From assembly GCA_943787535.1 (NCBI GenBank), contig CALSMU010000001.1, positions 236,761 through 300,760 on the forward strand: a DNA stretch of 64,000 nucleotides, read 5' to 3'. The stretch is from an uncultured Flavobacteriales bacterium. Lineage in GTDB: Bacteria > Bacteroidota > Bacteroidia > Flavobacteriales_D > Parvicellaceae. A program made the translations under genes and the position numbers. The notes under the pieces are model-generated. The model saw nothing but the letters and a program-made list of their open reading frames with translations, was not told the DNA's origin and searched no databases. Positions 28,728 to 38,805 of the stretch are shown piece after piece. Positions within the stretch are counted from its first letter, which is position 1, and each line of letters begins with the position of its first letter.

Positions 28728-28735
28728 CAAATGTA
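28728..28735 (-). promoter_or_regulatory. -7 element for rplU
   Basis: TACATTTG on the minus strand is an exact TAnnTTTG match, 40 bases before the rplU start. No matching -33 element is seen. Confidence 0.42.
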
Positions 28736-28829
28736 AATAAACTTTCCTAATTATCTCATTTTATTACTGATTTAATCGTTAAGCAACATTTAATGATAGA
28801 TAAATGTTATCTTTAACAAAAAAAGAAAG

Positions 28830-29759
28830 GTGAAATTAAAAGCTTCCATAACATTAAAAAAAGTAGCAGAAATACTGGATTGTTCTTTTGTGGGAAATGA
28901 AAACCACGAAATTACAGGGTTCAATGAAATTCATGTAGTTGAACCCGGCGACGTAGTTTTTGTGGATCATCCTAAGTACTATGCTAAAGCATTAAGTTCT
29001 GCTGCGACTACTATCCTTATTGACAAAGAAGTTGAATGTCCAGATGGTAAAGGCTTGCTTATTTCCGAAAATCCTTTTGCTGATTTTAGTAAGTTAACCA
29101 AACATTTTATGCCTTTTGTAACTTGGGAAAGCACCACTGGATCAGATGTAATAATAGGAACCGGAAGTGTAATTCATTCCACTGTTGTTATAGGAAATAA
29201 TGTTGTTATCGGCGACAATTCAATTATTCATGCTGGGGTAAATTTAATGGATAATGTAACGATTGGGAATAATGTAGTGGTGCAAGCTAATACTGTTTTA
29301 GGTTCTCATGCTTTTTATTATAAAAATACCTCAGAGGGGTTTAATAAAATGCACACGTGTGGTGGAGTTATATTAGAAGACAATGTTGAAATAGGCGCTT
29401 TATGTACTATTGATGCTGGCGTGACGGGAACAACTGTTATAGGTAAAGGTACAAAAATGGACAACCAGGTTCATGTCGGACATGACTGCTTAATAGGTAA
29501 AAACTGTTTGTTCGCAGCGCAAGTCGGAATTGCTGGATGTGTTATTATAGAGGATGATGTTACGCTTTGGGGTCAGGTAGGGGTAGCTGCAGATTTAACT
29601 ATTGGTAAAGGAGCTGTTGTTCTTGGGCAATCAGGTTTGAGTAAATCCATAGAGGGAAACAAAACTTACCTTGGCAGCCCTGTTGGTGAGGCAAGACTAA
29701 AATTTAGAGAGTTAGCTGCAGTAAGAAAACTGCCTGTTGTTATGGAAAAATTAAATTAG
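28830..29759 (+). CDS. lpxD: LpxD-like UDP-3-O-acylglucosamine N-acyltransferase
   Basis: Would add the N-linked acyl chain during lipid A synthesis. The 309-residue protein has an N-terminal uridine-binding-like domain (about 1-100, with EPGDVVFVDHPKYYAKAL). A left-handed beta-helix of hexapeptide repeats follows (about 102-275). The catalytic His is probably H218 in QVHVGHDC. The C-terminal helical region is short, and the protein is 25-40 residues shorter than E. coli LpxD. Bacteroidetes often carry an extra LpxD-like paralogue, which this could be. The start is GTG at 28830. The stop TAG shares its last base with the GTG start of the phosphatase gene. Confidence 0.85.
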   Translation: MKLKASITLKKVAEILDCSFVGNENHEITGFNEIHVVEPGDVVFVDHPKYYAKALSSAATTILIDKEVECPDGKGLLISENPFADFSKLTKHFMPFVTWESTTGSDVIIGTGSVIHSTVVIGNNVVIGDNSIIHAGVNLMDNVTIGNNVVVQANTVLGSHAFYYKNTSEGFNKMHTCGGVILEDNVEIGALCTIDAGVTGTTVIGKGTKMDNQVHVGHDCLIGKNCLFAAQVGIAGCVIIEDDVTLWGQVGVAADLTIGKGAVVLGQSGLSKSIEGNKTYLGSPVGEARLKFRELAAVRKLPVVMEKLN

Positions 29760-31000
29760 TGGGAGAAGTTAAAGTAAATAAGCTACTGGAAAAACTTCAG
29801 TTGAAAGAGTTTAAACTTTCGTCTTTATTGGAAGTAACGAAAGCAATCAATGAAAACTTTAAAACGGATAAACTCTTAAATCTTTACGAATATATCTTAC
29901 ATGAGCAATTGGGCATATCTAAATTAGTATTGTACCACTATGACAATATTGAATGGACTTGCTTATTGAGATATGGGGCAAAAGGAAAGGCGAAAAAAGT
30001 TGATGTCAAAAAAGATTTATCGCACATCAGTGAGATAACTGTAATAGAATCTTCATCAAGCGATTCGTTAAATTCATTTGATCTTGTTGTTCCTATTATG
30101 CATAAAGAGTTGCCTTTGGCATATCTTCTTATAGGTGATTTAAACGAAGATGAATTAATCATTAGCCCAACAATCAAGCACATGCCTTTCGTGCAAACGT
30201 TAACCAATATTATTATAGTGGCAATTGAGAATAAGCGATTTGCAAACGAAAGTATTATTCAAGAAAGAGCAAACCGCGAAATGGAATTGGCTGCTGAAAT
30301 GCAGAAATTATTGTTTCCTGCAAAATTGCCTTCTAACAATAGAATGGAAGTTGCAGCACATTATGAATCACTTCATTTAATTGGTGGTGATTATTACGAT
30401 TTTATTCAGATTAACAATGAAGAGTATGTTTTGTGTATTGCAGATGTTTCAGGGAAAGGAGTTCCTGCCGCTTTGTTAATGAGCAATTTCCAAGCAAATT
30501 TGCGAGCCAACATTAAATACAACCATGCAGGACTATCTATCGAAAATTTGATTCGTGAATTGAATAAAAATGTAAACGATTCTGCTAATGGTGAAAAATT
30601 CATCACATTCTTTTTAGCTTATTATAACTGTACAAATCGTGTTTTAAAATACATTAATGCAGGTCATAACCATCCTGTATTAACAGATGGTAAAACAGCA
30701 AAACAATTAAATAAGGGTTGTATTGGCCTAGGGATGTTTGAAGAGCTTCCCTCTGTGGAAGTAGAAGAGATTGTGCTAAAACCAAATGATACGCTTGTTT
30801 GTTTTACCGATGGTCTGGTAGAGCTCGAAAATGAAGAAGGAGAGCAGTTTGAAACGGAAAGATTAATTAATACGATACACGATAATTTTCATTTAAGAAT
30901 GAAGGACTTGAACAAACTTATATTCTTTCAATTGGAAAAATATAAAGGAGATGCGGAGTATGAAGATGATACAGCCGCTATGAGTTGTCGTTTTTTTTAG
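29759..31000 (+). CDS. SpoIIE/PP2C-type serine phosphatase with GAF-like domain (RsbU-like)
   Basis: Predicted regulator that dephosphorylates a partner such as an anti-sigma antagonist. The 413-residue protein has a GAF-like sensor (about 25-165), a helical linker with REMELAAEMQKLLFP, and a SpoIIE domain (about 195-413). Metal-binding motifs GGDYYDF, ADVSGKG, TDGLVELEN and the final DDTAAM are intact. It starts at GTG 29759, overlapping the lpxD stop by one base, so it is translationally coupled. It overlaps the convergent O-antigen ligase gene by four bases. There is no anti-sigma or STAS gene nearby, so the target is unknown. Confidence 0.88.
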   Translation: MGEVKVNKLLEKLQLKEFKLSSLLEVTKAINENFKTDKLLNLYEYILHEQLGISKLVLYHYDNIEWTCLLRYGAKGKAKKVDVKKDLSHISEITVIESSSSDSLNSFDLVVPIMHKELPLAYLLIGDLNEDELIISPTIKHMPFVQTLTNIIIVAIENKRFANESIIQERANREMELAAEMQKLLFPAKLPSNNRMEVAAHYESLHLIGGDYYDFIQINNEEYVLCIADVSGKGVPAALLMSNFQANLRANIKYNHAGLSIENLIRELNKNVNDSANGEKFITFFLAYYNCTNRVLKYINAGHNHPVLTDGKTAKQLNKGCIGLGMFEELPSVEVEEIVLKPNDTLVCFTDGLVELENEEGEQFETERLINTIHDNFHLRMKDLNKLIFFQLEKYKGDAEYEDDTAAMSCRFF

Positions 31001-32454
31001 GACAGAACTTTTCCTACTTTTTCTTTTTGATTATTAGCGAAATATATATCTATTGCAACAATTATAGCAATAAATCCCCATACGGGAACTGACGCTTTAT
31101 CGGTATCTAGATAATTGTTTAATACACCATGAGTAAAATAAGTTACAAGTCCGAGCATGAGCATCATAACCAATCGTTTTAATTTTTTATCGTCTAATCG
31201 AATGTAGAGTGCTGAGGCATGGTAAAAAACAATTATCACCAAAATAATTATAGATAGAATACCAAGAATTCCCTGCTCTGCTAATGGCCCAAGGTATTCG
31301 GAATGTGCGTTTCCTCCGGTTCCAAAGTTGGTGCTAATTATGGTTAAATCTGCAGGGGCTTGAAATGGGGCATAATAAAAAGAGTAAACTCCAGGACCCC
31401 ATCCCATAAGGGGTCGTTCATTAAACATTCTAATAGCACAGTTCCACCTATTTAATCGTTCTAAGTTAGATGCATCGCTGCTGACATTGCTCATTGACTC
31501 TAATTTTTCAGAGAAATTTTCTGTCGTATGCTCTGCGTCGTTTTTGTTCAACATGTAGCTGATCTCCGTAAAATTTACAGCAATAAAACTGCCAATTAAA
31601 AGACCCGAAATAAATAAGTACTTAAACTTAATTTTAAACATAAAGAGAAGATAAACCATACCAGCTCCAACCACACTTGCCCATGCAGCGCGGGTAGAAC
31701 TATAGAATAAGGCAATTGAAAATATAATTAGGATAACAAAAATAATAGATCGCGTAATAGCCGTTTTTTCTTTATCGAAAGTCATACTAACCACAATTGG
31801 AACGAATAAAGCAATAACAGCTCCATAGGACGTATGGTCCTTAAAAAAAGGGGACATTATCCAGTGTCCAATTTCCTCACTGAATCCATAGGATGCATGT
31901 TTTACAAGGGTTACAAGTAGCACTAAAGTTAATGGTATAATGTACATCCATAAAAATGCGTACATATTTTTGACTCCTTTTCGAAAAAACCATATTCCAA
32001 AAAAGTAGATAGGTACAATAAACCACATCCTAGAAAGCAAAAATTTAAAGGATATTAAGGGATCGTCACTTGTTAGGCAGGTTATAAATATCCAACTTAA
32101 ATTAAATAGTATTGCCAATGTAATAGGATGATTTACGATTCTTGCATCCCTTTTAATAGTACCAAAAAACTGTTTATACAGAAAGATAAGCATTATGCCA
32201 AATAGTATAGGTTCTGTTGGTAAATAAATGCCAACTCCACCAATATTCAATTCCTCTAGATTTAGGGATAAAGGAGTACAGAAAACAACAAATAGAAAAA
32301 GTTTATCTAATGCAAAAAAGGCTGCAAACGCCACCAATAATGCAATTGGCAATAAATTTAAAAAGTAGAAATCTTTGTAAGTAAAAAAGAGATTGACACA
32401 TAGAAAAAGAATCCCTATAAAATATACCCAGTTATTTTTAAGTGATTTTACCAA
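30997..32454 (-). CDS. O-antigen ligase / polymerase family membrane protein
   Basis: A 485-residue membrane protein with about ten to twelve hydrophobic helices and the Wzy_C/WaaL-type region. It includes SSTRAAWASVVGAG and the large outer loop with GWGPGVYSFYYAPF and the conserved NAHSEYLGPLAEQGILG (His likely functional). It would polymerise or attach a surface polysaccharide at the periplasmic face. It follows the wzz-like gene by nine bases, and the wzx-like gene is further upstream. Ligase and polymerase members cannot be separated by eye. Its stop overlaps the convergent phosphatase stop by four bases. Confidence 0.85.
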   Translation of the reverse strand: MVKSLKNNWVYFIGILFLCVNLFFTYKDFYFLNLLPIALLVAFAAFFALDKLFLFVVFCTPLSLNLEELNIGGVGIYLPTEPILFGIMLIFLYKQFFGTIKRDARIVNHPITLAILFNLSWIFITCLTSDDPLISFKFLLSRMWFIVPIYFFGIWFFRKGVKNMYAFLWMYIIPLTLVLLVTLVKHASYGFSEEIGHWIMSPFFKDHTSYGAVIALFVPIVVSMTFDKEKTAITRSIIFVILIIFSIALFYSSTRAAWASVVGAGMVYLLFMFKIKFKYLFISGLLIGSFIAVNFTEISYMLNKNDAEHTTENFSEKLESMSNVSSDASNLERLNRWNCAIRMFNERPLMGWGPGVYSFYYAPFQAPADLTIISTNFGTGGNAHSEYLGPLAEQGILGILSIIILVIIVFYHASALYIRLDDKKLKRLVMMLMLGLVTYFTHGVLNNYLDTDKASVPVWGFIAIIVAIDIYFANNQKEKVGKVLS

Positions 32455-32463
32455 TCTAAACCG

Positions 32464-33456
32464 CTATTTAGAGTTCTCTTTCAGCTCTTTTATTTTTGCA
32501 ACAAACAACAATAAAATTATTGCAAAGAAAACCGTAGCAAAAGTGGATACCGCTACAATTAACCAACGAATTGGGTACGCTTTTTTCTCAGCAGGGCTAG
32601 CGAGTTCTACCACAAATTTATGCGATATGTTTGACAGCGCATCAGATTCTGATTGTTCATATGAAGTTTCCATTGTTGCCATTCTTTCTGATAAAAATTC
32701 TGCCCGCACTTGAAATGATTGCAGAACACTTCCATATTTTTCTGTCATTTCAAGTTTTTTTTCATATCTAGCTCTAGTTTCACTGTCCTTTGCGGAGTTC
32801 ATAGCTAAGGTCAAACCTTGATATGCTTGATTTGTAACGACTCCCAAGGTGGTTAGTTTCGACATTGTGTCATTCAACATATTTATCTCGTCTTGAAGTT
32901 TTTGAAGTTTCATTTTTTTTACTTCAAACTCCAGTAATGCACGTTCATGAATAATTGAATTTTTTGTTGTATCAAATAAAGCTGAAATATGATTTGCAAT
33001 AAGTGCTGCAGTATCTTTATTGTGGTCAAGAACATTTATCAGTACTGCCCCTTTATTATTCCTTTGAAAAGTAATATTGTCACTATATGTTTCTGCAAGC
33101 TCGGTGTATTTTAATGCACCTGCAGTGTCGATATCATAATGTTTCATTAAATCAAATCGAGCAATTATTTTTTCTCTTACTAATGCAGATTCAAGAATTT
33201 GCAGCATTTGTTCAGCTTCTTCCTCTTCTCCAAATTTTGTGACACTTTGATCCTCTGTTATTACCTCTGAAAAAGTAATAGAACTAGATTTTGTCGGAAA
33301 CAAGGTAACAGTTGAGAGAAATTTTTCCTGCATCATTAATGAAACAATTGAAGAAATAACAACTGCTATTGCACCTAAAATGATAAGTACTTTTCTTGAT
33401 TTCCAAAGAAATGATATTAAGTCAATGGAGTCGAATTCGTTAGATTTATTCTGCAT
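32464..33456 (-). CDS. Wzz-type polysaccharide chain-length determinant
   Basis: The 330-residue protein has a membrane helix near residues 32-50, a large periplasmic coiled-coil domain (about 60-290) and a second helix near 297-320. The Wzz signature is present: N-terminal DSIDLISFLWKSRK and the Pro-containing SPAEKKAYPIRW just before the last helix. It would control O-antigen or capsule chain length. There is no C-terminal tyrosine kinase domain. It sits between the flippase and ligase genes, in a polysaccharide export block that contains no glycosyltransferase gene. Confidence 0.87.
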   Translation of the reverse strand: MQNKSNEFDSIDLISFLWKSRKVLIILGAIAVVISSIVSLMMQEKFLSTVTLFPTKSSSITFSEVITEDQSVTKFGEEEEAEQMLQILESALVREKIIARFDLMKHYDIDTAGALKYTELAETYSDNITFQRNNKGAVLINVLDHNKDTAALIANHISALFDTTKNSIIHERALLEFEVKKMKLQKLQDEINMLNDTMSKLTTLGVVTNQAYQGLTLAMNSAKDSETRARYEKKLEMTEKYGSVLQSFQVRAEFLSERMATMETSYEQSESDALSNISHKFVVELASPAEKKAYPIRWLIVAVSTFATVFFAIILLLFVAKIKELKENSK

Positions 33457-33560
33457 GAACTGGTTTTTTTAATGTTGCCAAAGATAATTAATAATTTAGA
33501 TTATTAATTATCCTAATTTCTAATTGAAAGGTTTGACTCAAAAACAAAGAAACTATCTAT

Positions 33561-35021
33561 TTATTGCCTTTCTTTTAAGATCTGTAAAAGATTTTTAATG
33601 CTAAACATTCCTGTTATCAGAGATAGGATTACCCCGCTCAAAATAAACATACCTAGATTCCAATGCCAACAATAGTTTTCATTAGGCAAAAAGGAGATAA
33701 TGCAAGCGAAAATACTAACAAAACAAAAAGTCTGTAAAACACTTTTCCATTCAATTTTAAGATGTAAAATTTTGAAACTCAATATTACTTGAATTACTGC
33801 TGTGACTACCTGAGTTATCATACTTGCAATTGCTGCACCATATGCACCATGCTTAGGAATTAAGTATAAGTTCAAAGAGACATTAAGCAAAACACCTCCA
33901 AAAGCCATATAGTTAAGAGATCTTAAACTACCATTTGCTGTTAGGAGAGTCCCAAATATGTAAGTAGTGCAAATGGAGATAAAACAGAACATTAACATTC
34001 CAAATGCATTTGCAGCTTGGGTAAGTTCGATTCCAGAAGTTTGATAACGCCATTCTATTATTTCCTTGCTAAGCGCGAAACAGGCTAATCCTATTACAAT
34101 TGCCCCCGAGAATAAAATTTTAAATGATAAATAAACCATTTTTTCAACCGGTTCTTTCGCTTTTAACATTTTAGAAAATATAGGCAATAGCAACCCTGCG
34201 AACAAGAAACCTATCATATTAATAGCTTCGAAAAAACGAAATCCTTGCGCGTATATAGCTGATTCTCTGGCACCATTTGGCAGCATTCTTTCAATCATAA
34301 CACTATCTGAACGGTAGTAAATCATCATCAATAAAATGAGCAATGCATACGGAAGACTTTGCTTTAATATAGTAATCGAAAAAGCCATGTCAAATTTTGG
34401 CTTTACTATGCCTGTTTGTCGTAAAACAAGTAACCCCGCTAAAATAGCGGTAAAAAGATAAGCTCCGGTTTGCGCATATATAAACCATTCTATTTGGAAT
34501 GGTTGACTTGTGACTCTTCCCCAAAGGAGAATAGAGCAAATTCCAATTAACAGAATTCGATCCATTACTGAAACAATACTATCTTGCTTGAATAGCAATA
34601 GTCCAGAAAGGTTGGATCTAAAATAAAGTATAAAGGCAACAAATATTTGATTAATCCCTAGAATTACGAGCAATTTTATTTGAAAAGAGGAATAGCCAAG
34701 AATAAATCCACTCAAAAGTATAATCATCATATAACCAATCGAAAGGACTCCTCTGAGTGTAATTATCCCAGCAAAATGCTTTTGGAGTAATTGCTTGTTT
34801 TGAGCTATATTTCTTGTGTTGTAATTAATTACTCCTAAGTCAAGAAAAATATTTAGAATAAAAGTAAATCCAATGAGAGCAAAATATTCTCCATATCTTC
34901 CTGGGGTCGTTTCTTCCACTCTTTTGAGCACTTCAGCATCTATTCCTAAAATATAAAAAGGTTTAACCAATAAGTTAAGCAACAAGAGAAGTGCTAGATT
35001 GGTAATGAATTTTTTTTGCAT
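33561..35021 (-). CDS. Wzx-type polysaccharide flippase (MATE/MOP superfamily)
   Basis: Predicted lipid-linked oligosaccharide flippase with about 12-14 membrane helices. I chose ATG 35021, giving 486 residues that begin MQKKFITNLALLLLLNLLVKP; an in-frame ATG at 35102 would add 27 residues not typical of the family. The start continues with FYILGIDAEVLKRVEE, typical of flavobacterial oligosaccharide translocases. It is the first gene of the minus-strand polysaccharide block, with wzz 104 bases on. The promoter is not clear. Confidence 0.85.
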   Translation of the reverse strand: MQKKFITNLALLLLLNLLVKPFYILGIDAEVLKRVEETTPGRYGEYFALIGFTFILNIFLDLGVINYNTRNIAQNKQLLQKHFAGIITLRGVLSIGYMMIILLSGFILGYSSFQIKLLVILGINQIFVAFILYFRSNLSGLLLFKQDSIVSVMDRILLIGICSILLWGRVTSQPFQIEWFIYAQTGAYLFTAILAGLLVLRQTGIVKPKFDMAFSITILKQSLPYALLILLMMIYYRSDSVMIERMLPNGARESAIYAQGFRFFEAINMIGFLFAGLLLPIFSKMLKAKEPVEKMVYLSFKILFSGAIVIGLACFALSKEIIEWRYQTSGIELTQAANAFGMLMFCFISICTTYIFGTLLTANGSLRSLNYMAFGGVLLNVSLNLYLIPKHGAYGAAIASMITQVVTAVIQVILSFKILHLKIEWKSVLQTFCFVSIFACIISFLPNENYCWHWNLGMFILSGVILSLITGMFSIKNLLQILKERQ

Positions 35022-35227
35022 AGTTGGACTGCCGGTGAGATTTGTCAAAAATAGAAAAAAGAACGTATAAACTAGCGTCTTTATTCTCTTATGGATGAGC
35101 AATGTCGCTTGGGTAACAGATATTGCTAAATAATTGAACGAATAATTTATCTTTCTAAGAAATTAAGGGAATACTTGATTGTTAGCGTTTTTAGGTTTGG
35201 GATCTAAAGTGAATTACAAAGAGATTT

Positions 35228-35257
35228 ATTGTGAAATCAAAAAGGGTATTATATTTG
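35228..35257 (+). promoter_or_regulatory. Promoter of the rhodanese gene
   Basis: TATATTTG at 35250-35257 is an exact -7 match. ATTG at 35228-35231 (three of four bases of TTTG) lies 18 bases upstream. The gene starts 26 bases later at 35284, which argues against the longer in-frame start at 35179. Confidence 0.6.
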
Positions 35258-35283
35258 TTCCATCATATAGCAAAACATACACT

Positions 35284-35664
35284 ATGAAAAATTGGATTAA
35301 AACAGCCGCAATTGTATCTACTTTGTTTATAAGCGCATCATTGTTCGCTCAAACTCCTGGATTTCACGATGTGAAAGTTACTGAATTCGAAAAACTAGCA
35401 AAGGCAGGAACAGGTGTCATTCTAGATGTAAGAACTCCGAAAGAATATGCTGAAGGACATGTAAATGGTTCTGTAAATATTAATTATTTTGACAAAGATT
35501 TTAAAAATCAAGTTTTGAAATTGGATAACGCAAAGCCTGTTTATGTTTATTGTCACTCTGGAGGAAGAAGTTCAAAAGCAATGAATATAATGAAAAGTCA
35601 AGGTTTTACGACAATATACAATTTGACCGGTGGGTATGCTGAATGGAAGAATTTACGTAAGTAA
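35284..35664 (+). CDS. Exported single-domain rhodanese-like protein
   Basis: A sulfurtransferase-like protein placed in the periplasm by a signal peptide (about 1-22, cleavage A22-Q23). The 126-residue product has one rhodanese domain with VILDVRTPKEYAEGHVNG and the active-site loop YCHSGGRSSKAM, where C90 is the catalytic cysteine. I chose ATG 35284 because it gives a clean signal peptide and lies just after a consensus promoter. An in-frame ATG at 35179 would precede that promoter. Substrate and partner are unknown. It is convergent with murF-alr. Confidence 0.9.
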   Translation: MKNWIKTAAIVSTLFISASLFAQTPGFHDVKVTEFEKLAKAGTGVILDVRTPKEYAEGHVNGSVNINYFDKDFKNQVLKLDNAKPVYVYCHSGGRSSKAMNIMKSQGFTTIYNLTGGYAEWKNLRK

Positions 35665-35690
35665 AAAAGATTGTCAATAAGCTGAAAAAC

Positions 35691-38111
35691 CTAATCTTCA
35701 AGGTATACTCTGACAACTCTTTCTGAAATAGATGTCATCACTTCGTAGGAGATTGTGCTCATTTCTTTAGCTAAATCTGCAATAGGTCTTTCAGGTCCAA
35801 AAATTATTACTTCATCCCCTTCTTTACATTCTATATCGGTAACATTAATAAGCGTCATGTCCATACAGACGTTGCCAATAACTGGGGCTAATTTTCCATT
35901 TACTAGAACGTGTCCCTTCCCATTACTCAAGCTGCGGCTAAACCCATCTGCATAACCAATAGGAATTACAGCAATTGTTAAATCCTCCTCTGCAAAATCA
36001 CTTCTGCTATAACCAATTGATGATCCTTTAGGCGTGTTTTTTATTTGAGTAATAATTGTTTTTAACCTTCCAACTGGTTCAAGGTTCTTTAAAGAAGATG
36101 AGTTCCCATAAACACCTATACCTAATCTAACCATATCAAACTGATGTTCGGGAAAGTTTTCTATGCCCGCTGAATTTAGAATGTGCTTTTGAACCGAATA
36201 GCCCAAGCCTTTTTCTAGTTTATTTGCCCAGGCTTCAAATAGTTTTATTTGCTGATTAGTAAAGTCATTGTGTTTTGATTTATCACTAGCTGCCAAATGA
36301 CTAAATATACTTTTTACACGAACTTCAGGTTGGCTCATGATAATAGAAATAATATTATCAATTTCTTCTTCAATAAACCCAAGGCGATTCATTCCAGTGT
36401 CTAGTTTAAGGTGAATAGGGTAATTTTTCTTTCCTAAATCAATCAATTTTCTTATAAAACTATCAAGCTGCTCGAAACTAAAAATAGATGGTTCTAGTTC
36501 ATTTTTAATTATATCATTAAAAGAACTTCTTTCAGCATTCATAACTAGAATAGGTAAATCGACTCCTTCATTTCGTAAATCTAGCCCTTCGTCAGTATAG
36601 GCCACGCCCAAATAGTCAACCTTGTTGTGCTGTAGAACCTGACCTATCTCTTTGCTGCCAGCTCCATACCCAAAAGCTTTAACCATTACCAATAATTTAG
36701 TTGCTGAATTCAATAAACTTTTGTAAGTTTTAATGTTATGGCTAATCGCATTAAGGTCAATTTCGAGCACTGTTTCATGTGTTTTAGCTTCTAGTAATTG
36801 ACCTATTTCTTCAAACCGAAACTCGGATGAACCTTTGATTAAAATAACTGTATCTTTTACTTTATTTATTTCTAAATCTTTGATGTACTGGTCGGTGCTC
36901 TCATAAAAATATCCTTTATTAAAAAGGCTTCGGTTTATCATTATTTCGTTTCCAATCCCAATAAAATTGTCAATATTTCTCTGATTAACCAATTCAGCAA
37001 TTTCATGGTATAAATCGATAGATTTCGTTCTGTCTTGTTTGATGTCAGAGAGAATCAGGGACCTTTTCTTAGATTTATCATGACGATCTAGATAGTCTAG
37101 AACAATTCTTAGTGAGGCGATATCAGCATTGTAATTATCTAAAATAAGAATATTGCCGTCCTTTCCTTTTCTAGTTTCTAATCTAAACGCGATTTGCGGT
37201 AACGATATAGTTTTAGAAGTGATAAAGTTTATTTCAATGCCAAATTTTAAGAGGAAAGCAATGCATGATAATGAGTTTTGAATTGCAGCTTGATCGAAAA
37301 AGGGAATTTGATAGTTAATACTTAAACCATTCCAACTTGCCATTATTTTGCTGTGCGCACCTTTCTTTTTTATATGAAGGTCTGCAAATTTATCTTTATC
37401 ATCGATGTAAGTATATTCACAGTTTTTGAAGAGTATTTTTTTTTCATTAATCAGTGAAATCTTACTTTCAAAATTCCCCAAATGTGCAGTTCCAATATTT
37501 GTAAGTAAGCCTATTGTAGGCGCTATCATTTCTTCCAGAGCTATCATTTCTCCAGGTAGAGATATCCCCGCTTCAAATATCGCAAGGGTATGATGCTTAT
37601 TCATTTGTAATATCGAAAGCGGCACACCAACCTGTGAATTATAGCTTTTAGGACTTCGGACTATATTAAACTGACTTCTTAAGATATGATACAGCCATTC
37701 TTTTACGATGGTTTTTCCATTGCTTCCGGTTATACCAACAACAGGAATGTCAAATTTTCTGCGATGATGAGCAGCTATTTTTTGTAAAGCAACAACGGCA
37801 TTTTCAACTACAATAATGTTTGCTTCACTAAATTGTAAGTTTTTATTTTTTTTAAAAAACCGGACATTATTTATCAATTTTTCTCTTGCCGTACGCTCAA
37901 TAATAAAGTTTCTAAGGCCCTTTTGGTAAAGCTCAATTAAATACTCATGCCCATCGTTAAATTGACCGTTAATAGCAATAAACAAGGAGTTGTTTTCATT
38001 GAAATGGTTTCGGCTATCGATAAAAAGGGAGTTTACAATTACTTTTGAATCTCCGCTTACCGTCCCTTGGGTAATTGAGGCAATCTCTTTTATTGTATAA
38101 TTAAGATTCAT
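35691..38111 (-). CDS. murF-alr: Bifunctional UDP-MurNAc-tripeptide:D-Ala-D-Ala ligase / alanine racemase (MurF-Alr fusion)
   Basis: Joins two steps of peptidoglycan precursor synthesis in one 806-residue cytoplasmic protein. Residues 1-445 are MurF: an N-terminal uridine-binding part, the ATP loop GITGSNGKT (126-134), then [11 protein letters not shown]. Residues about 448-806 are alanine racemase. K478 (in [10 protein letters not shown]) binds PLP, the GYSRSDF tyrosine is the probable second base, and the C-terminal [12 protein letters not shown] segment is present. The Alr half supplies D-Ala that, after Ddl, feeds MurF. Such fusions are known in Bacteroidetes. It overlaps tdk as ATGA. Confidence 0.94.
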   Translation of the reverse strand: MNLNYTIKEIASITQGTVSGDSKVIVNSLFIDSRNHFNENNSLFIAINGQFNDGHEYLIELYQKGLRNFIIERTAREKLINNVRFFKKNKNLQFSEANIIVVENAVVALQKIAAHHRRKFDIPVVGITGSNGKTIVKEWLYHILRSQFNIVRSPKSYNSQVGVPLSILQMNKHHTLAIFEAGISLPGEMIALEEMIAPTIGLLTNIGTAHLGNFESKISLINEKKILFKNCEYTYIDDKDKFADLHIKKKGAHSKIMASWNGLSINYQIPFFDQAAIQNSLSCIAFLLKFGIEINFITSKTISLPQIAFRLETRKGKDGNILILDNYNADIASLRIVLDYLDRHDKSKKRSLILSDIKQDRTKSIDLYHEIAELVNQRNIDNFIGIGNEIMINRSLFNKGYFYESTDQYIKDLEINKVKDTVILIKGSSEFRFEEIGQLLEAKTHETVLEIDLNAISHNIKTYKSLLNSATKLLVMVKAFGYGAGSKEIGQVLQHNKVDYLGVAYTDEGLDLRNEGVDLPILVMNAERSSFNDIIKNELEPSIFSFEQLDSFIRKLIDLGKKNYPIHLKLDTGMNRLGFIEEEIDNIISIIMSQPEVRVKSIFSHLAASDKSKHNDFTNQQIKLFEAWANKLEKGLGYSVQKHILNSAGIENFPEHQFDMVRLGIGVYGNSSSLKNLEPVGRLKTIITQIKNTPKGSSIGYSRSDFAEEDLTIAVIPIGYADGFSRSLSNGKGHVLVNGKLAPVIGNVCMDMTLINVTDIECKEGDEVIIFGPERPIADLAKEMSTISYEVMTSISERVVRVYLED

Positions 38112-38686
38112 CTATTGGTTACGAGATTAAAACACTTTCTGCATAAAGGCTCGTATTCTTCAATTTCCCCCAATAAAACAAGCTCCTCATTTTTTGTTTT
38201 TCGGTGAGAGTATTGAGCTAAATCTCCACAATGCATGCAAATAGCATGAACTTTGGTAACAAATTCAGCTTTTGATAACAAATCAGGAATAGGCCCAAAT
38301 GGTTTCCCAGTAAAGTCCATGTCTAATCCGGCTATTATTACTCTTATCCCGGAATTCGCAAGCTTTTCGCACACTTCAGGAAGTTCATCATCGAAGAATT
38401 GTGCCTCATCTATACCGATTACATCAACAGCGTTAGCTAATAGAAGTATATTCCCAGAGGAAGGAACAGGAGTAGAACGAATTGAGGTTCCCACGTGGCT
38501 TACAACATTTTCGTCATCATATCTTATGTCAATTGCAGGCTTGAAAATTTCAACTTTCTGTTGGGCAAATTCAGCTCTTTTCAATCTTCGAATTAACTCT
38601 TCTGTTTTACCTGAAAACATAGACCCACAGACAACTTCTATCCATCCTTTTTTTTGAGTTTTATTTCCTTTTTGCTCTAAAAACAC
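38108..38686 (-). CDS. tdk: Thymidine kinase (type II)
   Basis: Phosphorylates thymidine in nucleoside salvage. The 192-residue protein has the ATP loop GSMFSGKT (21-28) and the DEAQFF segment with catalytic E94. The zinc site is C150/C153 (CMHC) and C182/C185 (CRKC). An N-terminal Lys-rich extension of about ten residues is minor. It is the first gene of a two-gene unit with murF-alr. An operator-like inverted repeat with a -7 element lies upstream (38763-38782). Confidence 0.94.
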   Translation of the reverse strand: MFLEQKGNKTQKKGWIEVVCGSMFSGKTEELIRRLKRAEFAQQKVEIFKPAIDIRYDDENVVSHVGTSIRSTPVPSSGNILLLANAVDVIGIDEAQFFDDELPEVCEKLANSGIRVIIAGLDMDFTGKPFGPIPDLLSKAEFVTKVHAICMHCGDLAQYSHRKTKNEELVLLGEIEEYEPLCRKCFNLVTNR

Positions 38687-38762
38687 CTTGAAATGAATTT
38701 TTTTTATTGTGAAATACTAATCTTAGTGTTAATAAGTTAATATCTGATTAGTATCAAGTTTG

Positions 38763-38782
38763 ACAAATTTATTCAAATTTGT
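38763..38782. promoter_or_regulatory. Inverted repeat overlapping the tdk -7 element
   Basis: A perfect 8-bp inverted repeat, ACAAATTT at 38763-38770 and AAATTTGT at 38775-38782, with a 4-base centre. It contains TAAATTTG on the minus strand (38771-38764), a full -7 match for tdk, with ATTG 20 bases upstream. It lies between tdk and the divergent 38806 gene and could be an operator or chance in an AT-rich region. Confidence 0.42.
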
Positions 38783-38805
38783 GTAGTAAATCAATTAAAA
38801 AATAA

